Assembly (NCBI RefSeq): GCF_004331265.1
Contig: NZ_SJOO01000001.1
Location: 682,001 to 746,000 of the forward strand
Source: Enterobacter wuhouensis
GTDB lineage: Bacteria; Pseudomonadota; Gammaproteobacteria; Enterobacterales; Enterobacteriaceae
Reading direction: 5' to 3'
DNA length: 64,000 nucleotides
Made by a program: the position numbers and the translations under genes. The notes beneath the pieces were generated by a model, which was given only the letters and a program-made list of their open reading frames with translations, made no database searches and was not told the DNA's origin. Of this stretch, positions 15,975-25,972 are shown piece after piece. Positions within the stretch are counted from its first letter, which is position 1. Every line of letters starts with the position of its first letter.

Positions 15975-18359
15975 ATGGCATTTGGCAGCGCGCCGCGCGG
16001 GATCCCTCGTATCCTGCAGTGGCTCCTTGCCGGACTGATGGCGCTCATCGGTCTGGCGGTCGGCGGCTTGGGCTTCAAGCTCGCGACGGTGGGAGGAAGT
16101 TGGTACTTCCTGATTATGGGCGTGGTGATGGTGATTGCCGCCATCCTGATTTTCACCGGCCGCACCAGCGGCATTGTGCTCTACGCAATCGCGTTTATCG
16201 CTTCACTCTTCTGGGCGGTGAGCGACGCAGGCTGGGATTTCTGGCCGCTCTTCTCACGCCTGTTCACGTTCACCGTGCTGGCGTTTCTGAGCGCCATCGT
16301 CTGGCCTTATCTGCGTGCTGCCAACGCCAGCGCGCCGGTGAACAAGACCCCGGCCTTTGGCGTCGCGGCAGTGTTGGCCGTGGCCATGCTGGTCAGCTTC
16401 GGCTGGATGTTCAAACCGCAAACGCTGGTGTCGGCCAACGAACCGGTGCCGGTGAAACCCGTCGCGCCGGGCGAACAGCAAAAAAACTGGGAGCACTGGG
16501 GTAACACTACCCACGGCGACCGCTTCGCCGCGCTGGATCAAATCAACAAGCAAAACGTTGGCGACCTGAAGGTTGCCTGGGTGGCGCACACCGGCGATAT
16601 CCCTCAGAGCAACGGGTCAGGTGCCGAAGATCAAAACACCCCGCTGCAGGTTGGCGACACGCTGTACGTCTGTACGCCATACAGCAAGGTGCTGGCGCTG
16701 GACGTCGACTCCGGCAAGGAGAAATGGCGTTACGATTCGAAAGCCACTGCGCCAAACTGGCAGCGCTGCCGTGGTCTGGGCTACTTTGAAGATCATCAAA
16801 ATGTGACAACGTCACAGGCCGATGCGCAGCCTGCCGCCTGCTCTCGTCGTCTGTTCCTGCCTACCACCGACGCCCGCCTGATTGCCATTAACGCCGACAG
16901 CGGCAAGGTCTGTGAAGACTTTGGCGATCGCGGTATCGTTGACCTGAGCGTCGGTATGGGCGAGATCAAGCCGGGCTACTACCAGCAAACGTCAACGCCG
17001 CTGGTGGCGGGTAACGTTGTGGTAGTCGGCGGACGCGTGGCGGATAACTTCTCCACCGGCGAACCGCCGGGCGTGGTGCGCGCCTATGACGTTCATACCG
17101 GTAAACTGGCATGGGCATGGGACCCGGGTAACCCGAACCTGACCGGCCTGCCGCCTGAAGGCCAGACCTACACACGCGGCACCCCGAACGTCTGGTCTGC
17201 GATGTCTTACGACGCCAAACTCAACCTGATCTATCTGCCGACCGGCAACGCCACCCCGGACTTCTGGGCGGGTGAACGTACCGCGCTGGACGATAAATAC
17301 AGTTCATCCATCGTGGCCGTGGATGCTACCACCGGCCAGGTGCGCTGGCATTTCCAGACCACCCACCACGACCTGTGGGACTTCGACCTGCCTTCCCAGC
17401 CGCTGCTGTACGACCTGCCGGACGGTAAAGGCGGTACGACGCCCGTGCTGGTGCAGACCAGCAAGCAGGGCATGATCTTCATGATCAACCGCGAAACCGG
17501 TAAGCCGGTTGCGAAGGTGGAAGAGCGTCCTGTTCCGGCGGGTAACGTCGAGGGCGAGCGCTACTCTCCAACCCAGCCGTATTCCGTCGGCATGCCGATG
17601 ATTGGCAACCAGACGCTGACCGAATCCGACATGTGGGGCGCCACGCCTGTCGACCTGCTGCTGTGCCGCATTCAGTTCAAAGAGATGCGTCACCAGGGCG
17701 TCTTTACCCCTCCGGGTCTGGATCGCTCCCTGCAGTTCCCCGGCTCGCTCGGCGGAATGAACTGGGGCAGCGTATCGGTCGACCCGAACAACGGCCTGAT
17801 GTTCGTTAACGACATGCGTCTTGGCCTGGCGAACTACATGGTTCCGCGCGCGAATGTTGCCAAAAATGCGAGCGGCATCGAGATGGGCATTGTGCCAATG
17901 GACGGAACGCCGTTCGGCGCCATGCGCGAACGCTTCCTGTCGCCGCTGGGCATTCCGTGCCAGAAACCACCGTTTGGAACCATGTCCGCAGTTGACCTGA
18001 AATCCGGCAAGCTGGTGTGGCAGGTTCCGGTTGGTACCGTTGAAGACACCGGACCGCTGGGCATTCGTATGCACATGCCAATCCCAATCGGCATGCCGAC
18101 GCTTGGCGCATCGCTGTCTACACAGTCTGGCCTGCTGTTCTTTGCCGGCACCCAGGACTTCTACCTGCGCGCGTTTGACACCGCCACCGGGAAAGAGATC
18201 TGGAAAGACCGTCTGCCGGTGGGCAGCCAGTCCGGGCCGATGACCTACGTTTCGCCGAAGACCGGTAAACAGTACATCATCATTAACGCGGGCGGTGCGC
18301 GTCAGTCGCCGGATCGCGGTGATTACGTTATCGCCTACGCGTTACCCGATAAGAAATAA
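15975..18359 (+). CDS. gcd: membrane-bound PQQ-dependent glucose dehydrogenase
   Basis: 794 residues, matching E. coli Gcd (796). It oxidises glucose to gluconolactone in the periplasm and passes electrons to ubiquinone. Five membrane helices occupy about 12-145. An eight-blade PQQ propeller follows, with Trp-docking motifs such as KEKWRYDSKA and VRWHFQTTHHDLWD. The catalytic Asp466 falls exactly in HHDLWD and a conserved Lys is at 497 in QTSKQG. An in-frame extension back to 15837 is rejected because AAGGAG precedes the ATG at 15975 and the length then matches the family. No pqq biosynthesis genes are in the window. Confidence 0.95.
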   Translation: MAFGSAPRGIPRILQWLLAGLMALIGLAVGGLGFKLATVGGSWYFLIMGVVMVIAAILIFTGRTSGIVLYAIAFIASLFWAVSDAGWDFWPLFSRLFTFTVLAFLSAIVWPYLRAANASAPVNKTPAFGVAAVLAVAMLVSFGWMFKPQTLVSANEPVPVKPVAPGEQQKNWEHWGNTTHGDRFAALDQINKQNVGDLKVAWVAHTGDIPQSNGSGAEDQNTPLQVGDTLYVCTPYSKVLALDVDSGKEKWRYDSKATAPNWQRCRGLGYFEDHQNVTTSQADAQPAACSRRLFLPTTDARLIAINADSGKVCEDFGDRGIVDLSVGMGEIKPGYYQQTSTPLVAGNVVVVGGRVADNFSTGEPPGVVRAYDVHTGKLAWAWDPGNPNLTGLPPEGQTYTRGTPNVWSAMSYDAKLNLIYLPTGNATPDFWAGERTALDDKYSSSIVAVDATTGQVRWHFQTTHHDLWDFDLPSQPLLYDLPDGKGGTTPVLVQTSKQGMIFMINRETGKPVAKVEERPVPAGNVEGERYSPTQPYSVGMPMIGNQTLTESDMWGATPVDLLLCRIQFKEMRHQGVFTPPGLDRSLQFPGSLGGMNWGSVSVDPNNGLMFVNDMRLGLANYMVPRANVAKNASGIEMGIVPMDGTPFGAMRERFLSPLGIPCQKPPFGTMSAVDLKSGKLVWQVPVGTVEDTGPLGIRMHMPIPIGMPTLGASLSTQSGLLFFAGTQDFYLRAFDTATGKEIWKDRLPVGSQSGPMTYVSPKTGKQYIIINAGGARQSPDRGDYVIAYALPDKK

Positions 18360-18365
18360 GATGTG

Positions 18366-18392
18366 AAAAAGGGACCGAAAGGTCCCTTTTTT
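18366..18392. terminator. bidirectional terminator between gcd and the chemoreceptor gene
   Basis: AAAAAGGGACC (18366-18376), GAAA loop, GGTCCCTTTTT (18381-18391), an 11-bp stem with A-tract and T-tract on the two sides. It would work for gcd and also for the convergent methyl-accepting protein gene. Confidence 0.9.
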
Positions 18393-18423
18393 GTAGGTCG
18401 GGTAAGCGAAGCGTCACCCGACA
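18392..18423. repeat. REP-like palindrome
   Basis: TCGGGT (18398-18403) and ACCCGA (18416-18421) flank AAGCGAAGCGTC, the layout of enterobacterial REP units (GCCGGGT-AAGCG-n-AGCG-ACCCGGC). Similar units are at 52424-52495 and 61059-61088. Confidence 0.65.
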
Positions 18424-18434
18424 CTGCTGCCAAC

Positions 18435-20126
18435 TCAGAACGTCTCCCAGTTATCCCCGGAAACCGCCGCCGCTGGCCGTAACGGCGCGCTCGTTGCTAT
18501 AGGTGCAGACGGCACCGCGCGGCCCGTCTTTGCACCGCTCAGACGAAACGCCCCTACCGCTTCGGTCAGACGCGCGCCCTGTTCTTCCAGGGATGCCGCC
18601 GCCGCTGAGGCCTCTTCCACCAGCGAGGCGTTCTGCTGCGTCACTTTGTCCATCTCAGAAATCGCCTGGCTCACCTGCACGATGCCGCGGCTCTGCTCGT
18701 CGGACGCTGCGGCAATTTCCAGCATGATGTCGGTAACGCGCTTCACCGCCTCAACGATTTCATTCATGGTATTCCCTGCGGCAACCACTTCACCCGACCC
18801 CTGGTCGATCAAATTCACCGATTCGTTGATCAGGCTTTCAATCTCCTTCGCGGCGTTGGCGCTGCGGCTTGCCAGCGTACGCACCTCGCTCGCCACCACC
18901 GCAAAACCGCGCCCCTGTTCGCCCGCGCGCGCCGCTTCTACCGCAGCGTTGAGCGCCAGGATGTTGGTCTGGAAGGCGATGCTGTTAATCACCGCGGTGA
19001 TTTCAGAGATTTTCTTCGAGCTGGTGGAGATGTTGCCCATGGTTTTCACCACGCCGGAGACCATCTGGCCGCCCCGGCTGGCTTTGCCGGAAGCGTCCTC
19101 CGCCAGCTTGCTCGCGTGGTGCGCGTTGTCGGCGTTTTGCTTCACGGTTGCGGTCAGTTGCTCCATGCTCGCGGCGGTCTGCTCAATGGCCGCGGCCTGC
19201 TGTTCGGTGCGTGAAGAGAGATCGGTATTACCCGCAGAAATTTCGCTGGTGCCGCGGTAAATCTCCTCGGCCCCCTGACGCACGGTGCCCACCGTGGTGA
19301 CCAGCGAGTGCTGCATGGTCTGGAGGTCGCGCGAGAGTCGGCCAATTTCACTGCGTCCCGTGGCGTCGTCCGGCATCGTTAAATCGCCCCTGGCGATATT
19401 CTCAATGCGGGTGGCGGCACGCTGCAGCGGGTTAATGACCGTGCGGCGCAGCACGATAAAGGTGATTGCCGTCAGCACCAGCGCCAGCGCGAAGGCACCT
19501 ACCATAAACATCAGGCCGAGCTGCGTACGCTTGTGCGCCTGAGAGGTGAGCGCGTTGGCACGATCGGTACGGATCTTAATCGCCTTCAGCAGAACATCGT
19601 TATAGGCATCGTCCAGCGGGCGCGCGGATTCGTTTTCATGATTGATGATGGCCTCAAACATGCCGTTTTTCGCGTATTTGAGCATCGGCTGAAGGCCGGC
19701 AACGTAGGCCTCGTAGCGTGTTTTGAGATCGCCATCCAGCGCCTCGTCTGCCGGAGTACGCACGCTGCGGTGCATGTAGGCGTTGAACCCTTCTTGCGAC
19801 TGCTTAATCCGCTTTTCTGCCTCGCTGATGTTTTGCTTCATCGCATCCATTTCAGCGATACGGCTTGCGGCACCCGCATGGATCATATTGATGCGCGCGG
19901 TACGTAAATGGTTGGAGCTGTTCGATAACCCCGTACGCACCTGGATTTCAGCCGTGACATCCTGCTGGTCGTTATCTGCCTGCAGCAGGAAATAGCCCGC
20001 CAGCGCTGAGCTCAAGGCAAACAGAAGAATGATGCCACCGAGAATGGAGGAAAACAGCGGAACCAGCCTGATGTGATGCAAGAAGCTCAGCCTGTGCTGC
20101 GCCTGCATCGAAGTTGTGTTGTCCAT
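18435..20126 (-). CDS. methyl-accepting chemotaxis protein, Tar/Tsr type
   Basis: A 563-residue transmembrane chemoreceptor. TM1 is at about 25-45, followed by a periplasmic four-helix TarH-like sensor. Within it ARINM around residue 95 resembles the ligand-arginine region of Tar/Tsr. TM2 is at about 205-225, with a HAMP domain after it. The signalling hairpin contains the invariant [20 protein letters not shown] tip. The protein ends in NWETF, the CheR/CheB tethering pentapeptide of high-abundance receptors. I use the ATG at 20126 (MDNTTSMQ) with AAGAGAG upstream rather than 20165. The ligand is unknown, and only part of the Tar/Tsr Arg motif is kept. Confidence 0.9.
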   Translation of the reverse strand: MDNTTSMQAQHRLSFLHHIRLVPLFSSILGGIILLFALSSALAGYFLLQADNDQQDVTAEIQVRTGLSNSSNHLRTARINMIHAGAASRIAEMDAMKQNISEAEKRIKQSQEGFNAYMHRSVRTPADEALDGDLKTRYEAYVAGLQPMLKYAKNGMFEAIINHENESARPLDDAYNDVLLKAIKIRTDRANALTSQAHKRTQLGLMFMVGAFALALVLTAITFIVLRRTVINPLQRAATRIENIARGDLTMPDDATGRSEIGRLSRDLQTMQHSLVTTVGTVRQGAEEIYRGTSEISAGNTDLSSRTEQQAAAIEQTAASMEQLTATVKQNADNAHHASKLAEDASGKASRGGQMVSGVVKTMGNISTSSKKISEITAVINSIAFQTNILALNAAVEAARAGEQGRGFAVVASEVRTLASRSANAAKEIESLINESVNLIDQGSGEVVAAGNTMNEIVEAVKRVTDIMLEIAAASDEQSRGIVQVSQAISEMDKVTQQNASLVEEASAAAASLEEQGARLTEAVGAFRLSGAKTGRAVPSAPIATSAPLRPAAAVSGDNWETF

Positions 20127-20255
20127 GACCGTCGACTCTCTTATAGGTAAGATGCGTAAAAACACGCCTGTAAAATAGTCATCGGCACGGCGGGAAATTT
20201 GATTACGGCTAAAAGCGCCGGACAGGTCACACTTTAGAGAAGATTATTAGAGAAA

Positions 20256-20280
20256 TGCCAGCGGCAAAAACCGCTGGCAG
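20256..20280 (-). terminator. rho-independent terminator of frmA
   Basis: On the minus strand TGCCAGCGG (20279-20271), loop TTTTTG, CCGCTGGCA (20264-20256), a perfect 9-bp stem, then TTTCTCT. It lies six bases past the frmA stop. Confidence 0.75.
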
Positions 20281-20285
20281 AATAA

Positions 20286-21434
<1,149 letters not shown>

Positions 21435-21710
21435 TTATTTTAGATAAGAGCGTAGCAAATGGCCGACTTCTGCCATTCGCACCGCTCGCTGATCCGGTGT
21501 TGTCTCCCCCGTGACCAGCTCGTCTTTAAGGTGAATTTCGACCATTTCGCCCATCAGGCCGTTTGCTGCGCCGCGTACGGCGGCAATTTGCTGCAGGATG
21601 GCCAGGCACGGTTCGCCTGATTCCAGCGCGCGTTCCAGGGCATCAACCTGCCCGCGGATGCGGCGTACGCGGGTGAGAACGCGCTTTTTATCTTCGGGTG
21701 AATGCGGCAT
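21435..21710 (-). CDS. frmR: FrmR, formaldehyde-sensing repressor (DUF156/CsoR-RcnR family)
   Basis: A 91-residue all-helical repressor. The conserved start MPHSPEDKKRVLTRVRRIRG and the sensor Cys in EPCLAILQQIAAVRG (about residue 35) are present. Formaldehyde crosslinks that Cys to the N-terminal Pro2, which is also here. The ATG at 21710 has AGGAG five bases upstream. A longer frame to 21803 lacks support and would mask Pro2. It represses frmRA from the G-tract operator just upstream. Confidence 0.95.
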   Translation of the reverse strand: MPHSPEDKKRVLTRVRRIRGQVDALERALESGEPCLAILQQIAAVRGAANGLMGEMVEIHLKDELVTGETTPDQRAVRMAEVGHLLRSYLK

Positions 21711-21724
21711 ATGCGCTCCTGAAT

Positions 21725-21746
21725 ATACTGTAGGGGGGTATGGTAT
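21725..21746 (-). promoter_or_regulatory. FrmR operator
   Basis: ATAC-TGTAGGGGGGTATG-GTAT is a quasi-palindrome around a run of six G. This is the typical site for FrmR/RcnR-type repressors, which recognise a G/C tract flanked by AT-rich inverted ends. It lies 15 bp upstream of the frmR start. Confidence 0.75.
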
Positions 21747-21850
21747 TTTATCCTGATGCATCCTGTAAAGCAGCGATCGACGCCGTTCATTTATAAGAGT
21801 CACGTATTGATGCTACAATTCTATAAATTTCATAAATATACGTGGATACG

Positions 21851-22519
21851 ATGAGTACAACTAACTTTATCCGGCCTCAGCTTCAGCTGCCTAATGGCGC
21901 CGATAAGCTGCTCCTGCACTCATGCTGCGCGCCCTGCTCTGGCGAAGTGATGGAGGCCATCCAGGCCTCGGGTATTGAATACACCATTTTTTTCTACAAC
22001 CCGAATATCCACCCTCAGAAGGAATATCTCATTCGCAAGGAAGAGAATATTCGCTTTGCCGAGAAACACGGCGTACCGTTTGTTGATGCTGATTACGATA
22101 CGGATAACTGGTTTGAACGGGCCAAAGGCATGGAATGGGAGCCTGAGCGCGGGGTCCGCTGCACGATGTGCTTCGATATGCGTTTCGAACGGACGGCGCT
22201 GTACGCGGCGGAAAATGGCTTTAGCGTCATCAGCAGTTCGCTGGGCATCTCCCGCTGGAAAAACATGCAGCAGATAAATGATTGCGGTCAACGCGCGGCG
22301 GCACATTATCCGGGAATGACGTACTGGGACTACAACTGGCGTAAACAGGGCGGTTCTTCCCGCATGGTCGAAATCAGCAAGCGAGAGCAGTTCTATCAGC
22401 AGGAGTATTGCGGATGCGTGTACTCGCTGCGCGACAGCAACCTGCACCGTAAGACGCAAGGCCGACCGCTGATCAAGATTGGGAAACTCTTTTACGGCAA
22501 GGATGAGGGCGACGAGTAG
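21851..22519 (+). CDS. queH: epoxyqueuosine reductase QueH (DUF208)
   Basis: 222 residues. The enzyme reduces epoxyqueuosine in tRNA to queuosine, the last step of queuosine biosynthesis, as a non-homologous alternative to the cobalamin-dependent QueG. The metal-binding cysteines are in place: Cys25, Cys26 and Cys29 (HSCCAPCS), Cys104 and Cys107 (CTMC), and Cys187 and Cys189 (YCGC). The ATG at 21851 is preferred over an in-frame GTG at 21842. It is divergent from frmR and stands alone. Many enterobacteria carry QueG as well, which cannot be checked here. Confidence 0.9.
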   Translation: MSTTNFIRPQLQLPNGADKLLLHSCCAPCSGEVMEAIQASGIEYTIFFYNPNIHPQKEYLIRKEENIRFAEKHGVPFVDADYDTDNWFERAKGMEWEPERGVRCTMCFDMRFERTALYAAENGFSVISSSLGISRWKNMQQINDCGQRAAAHYPGMTYWDYNWRKQGGSSRMVEISKREQFYQQEYCGCVYSLRDSNLHRKTQGRPLIKIGKLFYGKDEGDE

Positions 22520-22638
22520 GATCTCACTGCGGTAAAGATATATCCGAAAATCGACACCTTTCGTGCTTTTTTGCTGTTTCTTTCTGTCAGATCGCTCAGT
22601 TAACGCTAACCTTTAAGTATCTACAAAAGGAGGTAATG

Positions 22639-22911
22639 ATGTCTGATTTCGACGCTGATAAACACGCAGATTACGCTGGAGATAAAGCGAAAAACAAACT
22701 CGACGAGCTGGCTGGCTCAGCCCAACAGCAGTTTGGCGATTTCGTCGACTCACCAAAGCATCAGGTGAAGGGCGCGGCCAGAAAATATGCCGCTCAGGCC
22801 AGTGACGCGGTTTCCGATGTCACTGAAGCCGTGCGTAACAACCCGCTGTCGGGCTTGATTGCTGCCGGTGCGGTAGGTGTTGTTCTCGGCCTTCTTCTGG
22901 GCCGCAAATGA
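22639..22911 (+). CDS. DUF883 (ElaB/YqjD-like) inner-membrane anchor protein
   Basis: A 90-residue protein with a polar, Ala/Lys/Asp-rich helical N-terminal part, then NNPLSGLIAAGAVGVVLGLLLGRK as one C-terminal membrane segment with a GxxxG-like pattern, as in YqjD, ElaB and YgaM. YqjD and ElaB bind stationary-phase ribosomes and anchor them to the inner membrane. AAGGAGG at 22627-22633 is five bases before the second of two adjacent ATG codons. The DKAKNKLDELAG start also recalls CsbD-like stress proteins. RpoS control is likely by analogy. Confidence 0.8.
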   Translation: MSDFDADKHADYAGDKAKNKLDELAGSAQQQFGDFVDSPKHQVKGAARKYAAQASDAVSDVTEAVRNNPLSGLIAAGAVGVVLGLLLGRK

Positions 22912-22914
22912 TTG

Positions 22915-22938
22915 CAGGCCCTCCGGGGCCTGATTCTT
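22915..22938 (+). terminator. terminator after the DUF883 gene
   Basis: CAGGCCC (22915-22921), loop TCCG, GGGCCTG (22926-22932), followed by a short U-containing tail ATTCTT. It is three bases past the stop codon. Confidence 0.6.
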
Positions 22939-23139
22939 CATCTCCTCGCCATTTCCCCTCTGCCACACCGTTTACATCCCGCAGCGTTGCTTCATTTTTT
23001 CCGCCTATGCGTAAAACCTCAGTGAATACAGGTATTTTAAAAAGCAAAAACTTGTACATTTTTTCTGTACAGTTATCGTCTCATGGTATAGATTCAATCA
23101 CATCGATGTTACTAAAATGTTCTACAACGGTGGAAAACC

Positions 23140-23379
23140 ATGAGAAGCAACCGCGAAGCATCTTCAGCAGAACACGCTATTACGTTGTATTTTAACAAAA
23201 ACAACGTACCTACCCAGCAGGAGACGCTTGGGTTGATCGTGGGTGAAATCATTAAAGAAAATGTACAACTGAGCAGAATGACAATTTGTACAAAACTTTT
23301 GCGGCGTATTGAAGAATCCTCATGCGAGGAGGAAAAGGCCCACTACAACGGCCTTATTGCCCTCTTCTTTGAGCGATAA
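23140..23379 (+). CDS. ycgZ: YcgZ, small biofilm/Rcs-connector protein
   Basis: 79 residues, very similar in length and pattern to E. coli YcgZ (AITLYFNKNNVPTQQETLG, then EEEKAHYNGLIALFFE at the end). In E. coli ycgZ is the first gene of ycgZ-ymgA-ariR-ymgC. That operon is repressed by the MerR-like BluR and relieved by the blue-light sensor BluF, and its products signal through RcsC to lower curli and raise colanic acid. Here ymgA- and ariR-like genes follow in the same order, but bluR and bluF do not flank it. Confidence 0.85.
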   Translation: MRSNREASSAEHAITLYFNKNNVPTQQETLGLIVGEIIKENVQLSRMTICTKLLRRIEESSCEEEKAHYNGLIALFFER

Positions 23380-23499
23380 TGCGAAAAAGATTTTTAACTT
23401 ACTAAGTTGGTTTCGCTGGGATAAAGAATATATTTATCGATACGCGATAACTAACCCAGTGCTGCAGCCTGAAGTGTGCAGCAGAGTGAGATTGAAGCT

Positions 23500-23799
23500 A
23501 TGCATAGAACCAGATTTGAACGACTAAAAGATGACTTAATGGGTGAAGCCGTCTTATCAATTTTGAAAGAAAACGCGCCAATCACCTTTGCATCTCTGGC
23601 TAATCGGCTAAAAACGATGGCTAACGTTGAATCAAATGATGAACGCAAAAATGCATTGATCGCAGCTGAGGATGAGGTACGTCAAAGGATAACGGGCGTT
23701 TCACGCGAGCGAGGGAGCGTGATGGGCGATTACGACGTTGGCAGAATTCGTTCTCTCTTTAAAAAAGACACTCTTCTTCCCCCGGATAAGAAACACTAA
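23500..23799 (+). CDS. ymgA: YmgA-like small regulatory protein
   Basis: 99 residues, starting at the ATG at 23500 (an in-frame GTG at 23476 is less likely). The core GEAVLSILKENAPITFASLANRL resembles the GQAVLQILR...FSLQTLIKQL core of E. coli YmgA. Its position between ycgZ and ariR supports the assignment, although the C-terminus is longer and divergent. It belongs to the same two-helix AriR/YcgZ superfamily of connectors acting on the Rcs phosphorelay. It lies 120 bp after ycgZ, so a separate promoter cannot be excluded. Confidence 0.6.
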   Translation: MHRTRFERLKDDLMGEAVLSILKENAPITFASLANRLKTMANVESNDERKNALIAAEDEVRQRITGVSRERGSVMGDYDVGRIRSLFKKDTLLPPDKKH

Positions 23800-23823
23800 T
23801 TTGCAACGGACACGGTGACCACC

Positions 23824-24102
23824 ATGAGCAAGGCGATGAGACAGCAGACGTATAATTTTGAAGCACTGCACGATAAAGGACTGGCCGATCATTTTCTGAA
23901 TGCGGGTAATCACCTCAATGATGAGGCTGAAGTGTTAGGCTCTGCCATCCGCTGTATTATGCTTTGTGGTGATAACCTCTCTAATAAAGAGGTGATATTG
24001 CAGCTGATACACGCGCTTGAAATTACGCACGAGCCTGAAGCCTGCGATGTGATTCGTAATACGCTTGAAATTGTTGTCGGGTTTACGCGCGACGATATCT
24101 GA
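23824..24102 (+). CDS. ariR: AriR/YmgB, acid-resistance and biofilm regulator
   Basis: 92 residues, close to E. coli AriR (88). The family core is evident: LADHFLNAGNHLNDEAEVLG, GDNLSNKEVILQLIHALE, and the end IRNTLEIVVGFTRDDI. AriR is a dimeric helical protein affecting biofilm formation and acid resistance in E. coli, acting with YmgA and YcgZ through the Rcs system. The ATG at 23824 is preceded by GGTGA. It lies 24 bp after ymgA, so the two are likely cotranscribed. A strong bidirectional terminator follows. Confidence 0.88.
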   Translation: MSKAMRQQTYNFEALHDKGLADHFLNAGNHLNDEAEVLGSAIRCIMLCGDNLSNKEVILQLIHALEITHEPEACDVIRNTLEIVVGFTRDDI

Positions 24103-24137
24103 GATCGATACAGAACATTTATAAATTAAAAACTAAC

Positions 24138-24171
24138 GCGCTGGTGGGCGAACTTCACCGCCCACCAGCGC
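24138..24171. terminator. bidirectional terminator between ariR and the EAL gene
   Basis: GCGCTGGTGGGCG (24138-24150) and CGCCCACCAGCGC (24159-24171) form a perfect 13-bp stem around an 8-base loop between two convergent genes, with AT-rich flanks on both sides. Confidence 0.8.
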
Positions 24172-24181
24172 CATTATTATT

Positions 24182-25645
24182 TTAGCTAAACAACCTCACC
24201 ATGCGATCCAACTCCTCCTCCTTAACCGCCTTTGAAAGATAATATCCCTGAAAGCTTTTCACGCCTAAGGCAACAAGCTTATCGAATTTCTCTTCGCTAT
24301 CGACACCTTCCGCAATGCAGTCACTTCCGGTCATATCGCTATAAAACTGGATCGCTTTAATAAGATTATAATCATTGTCATTGGCGACAAAATTGTCGAC
24401 GATATCACGATCCAGCTTAAGCCCATCAAAATGAACGTGGCGGACGGGAAATAAGGTATGGTGGCTTGAGAAACAATCATCCAGGAACAATCGACAGCCG
24501 GTATTACGCAAACGCTGCATTGTTTCGGGGATCGTATGATCCTTTGTGACGTCAATGGTTTCAGCAAATTCAAACACCAGCTTCTCTGACCACTGCGGGT
24601 TAAGCAGCATCTCCGTCGCCTTTTTTGCCATTCCGGGGAGCGCATTTCCCGTTGCTAACGGCGGTGGAATATTCACTGAAAAATAATATTTCCCGTTGTA
24701 TTTGTTAATCCCGGAAACGGCCGCGTGGATAACGAGCGCCGTTATTTTCAACCAAATTTCGACGTTGGAAATATCACATAAAAAGGCTGTTGGCTTCAGG
24801 ATCTTACCGTTTTGATTCCAGCGCAAGAGGATCTCAAAGCCGACTCCCTTTTTATAGCGATCGGTGATAATCTGATACGCAGGGAATATTTCTCTTTTAA
24901 GCAACGCGTTAAATACCTCAGCTTCCCGGCTGGTTAGCGCCTCTTTTTCAATTTTTCGACCGCCAGCGCACTCCATTTTAAACGCATTCGGATCGTTCAA
25001 CCACAGACGGATATGATGAAGTTTTCGTATTCCTTCCTTTCGATGCGTATAGATTGTCTTATCTGACAAGCCCATTATTTTGCATTGTTCTTTCACAGTC
25101 ATTCCGCGGTAGAAATTCAATAATACATCTACTTCGCGTTTCGTCAGGCCTTTCAAACTATCCTTATAAGAATAAGCCAGGTTTCCCTCGCGCAATAAGC
25201 GCGCGCAATTCTTTACTGCCTTTGGGTTGTTTTTCACACATTCTATAATATCCGAAAGAGAGGCGATTCGAATCCGGGACAATTTGCTTTTGCTATTCAA
25301 AAGGCTGCCAAGCGTTTGTTGTAACCAGCTGTCCGGTATTGTTCCATAGAGCGTAACCCGCTTTATGACGGGCAGCGCATTCAGAACCGAAGCAAGCTTC
25401 TTTAAGCTTTCAAGCAGGTTGACAATATCTCTGCCAAGAAAAACTGAAATGATAGCATCATGATTTAACAGCATATTCTTTACATCCTGCTGCCTTACGT
25501 CGTCCGCATCAAACTGGATGCGCGAAGCGCCTATTCCCTGCTCCTTAAGAAACAAGCTATATCCCTGAAACGTAAAGCCACAGGTTGAGATAACAAACTC
25601 TTGCTCATGACAAGCAGTATTTTCGTGATACATATTTTGGGCCAT
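24182..25645 (-). CDS. LuxR-type HTH plus EAL-domain protein
   Basis: 487 residues. An N-terminal domain (about 15-140) resembles a degenerate receiver. A LuxR/GerE helix-turn-helix at about 166-212 (LTKREVDVLLNFYRGMTVKE) follows, then an EAL domain from about 245 to the end. Most EAL catalytic or metal residues seem kept: Glu in FEILLRW (motif reads EIL), Asn in SVNI, Glu in FEFAE, an Asp-Asp pair, Lys in LKLD, and Glu in AEGV. The loop after Asp-Asp is CFSS instead of the usual FGTG. It could hydrolyse or only sense c-di-GMP while binding DNA. The ATG at 25645 has AGGAG upstream. It is divergent from the double-HTH gene near the adhesin locus. Confidence 0.82.
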   Translation of the reverse strand: MAQNMYHENTACHEQEFVISTCGFTFQGYSLFLKEQGIGASRIQFDADDVRQQDVKNMLLNHDAIISVFLGRDIVNLLESLKKLASVLNALPVIKRVTLYGTIPDSWLQQTLGSLLNSKSKLSRIRIASLSDIIECVKNNPKAVKNCARLLREGNLAYSYKDSLKGLTKREVDVLLNFYRGMTVKEQCKIMGLSDKTIYTHRKEGIRKLHHIRLWLNDPNAFKMECAGGRKIEKEALTSREAEVFNALLKREIFPAYQIITDRYKKGVGFEILLRWNQNGKILKPTAFLCDISNVEIWLKITALVIHAAVSGINKYNGKYYFSVNIPPPLATGNALPGMAKKATEMLLNPQWSEKLVFEFAETIDVTKDHTIPETMQRLRNTGCRLFLDDCFSSHHTLFPVRHVHFDGLKLDRDIVDNFVANDNDYNLIKAIQFYSDMTGSDCIAEGVDSEEKFDKLVALGVKSFQGYYLSKAVKEEELDRMVRLFS

Positions 25646-25972
25646 AAGCTGCTCCTGGGTAAAAGGCACGATTCCGCTGGCAGAAAAGAATCACTGCTAA
25701 AACGAAAGCGTCTATTTACGAATGTGCGAATGTTAACGTTAACCTTTTGTAAAAATAATCTTACAGTACACCCGCATTTTTATACACATTAATTAACGCT
25801 AAGAGGCAGAACATCTTTGTGTTAATCAACCCTCGAATTCATACGCAGCATAAATATAACAATCTTTTCAAATAACGACGGTAAATATCTCATTTGCAGG
25901 GTATAATGACGTTGCCGAACAGAAGACTGGATACTTCATTTCATCAGTTCGTTAAAACAAGAGAGAAATGCC
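25646..25972. other. 327-bp divergent promoter region between the EAL gene and the double-HTH regulator
   Basis: AT-rich throughout, with no open frame that looks coding. It must contain the promoters of both regulators. The short sequence TTAACGTTAACC near 25732-25743 includes a hyphen-free palindrome (GTTAAC and TTAACGTTAA), a possible binding site. I cannot assign a factor. Confidence 0.45.
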
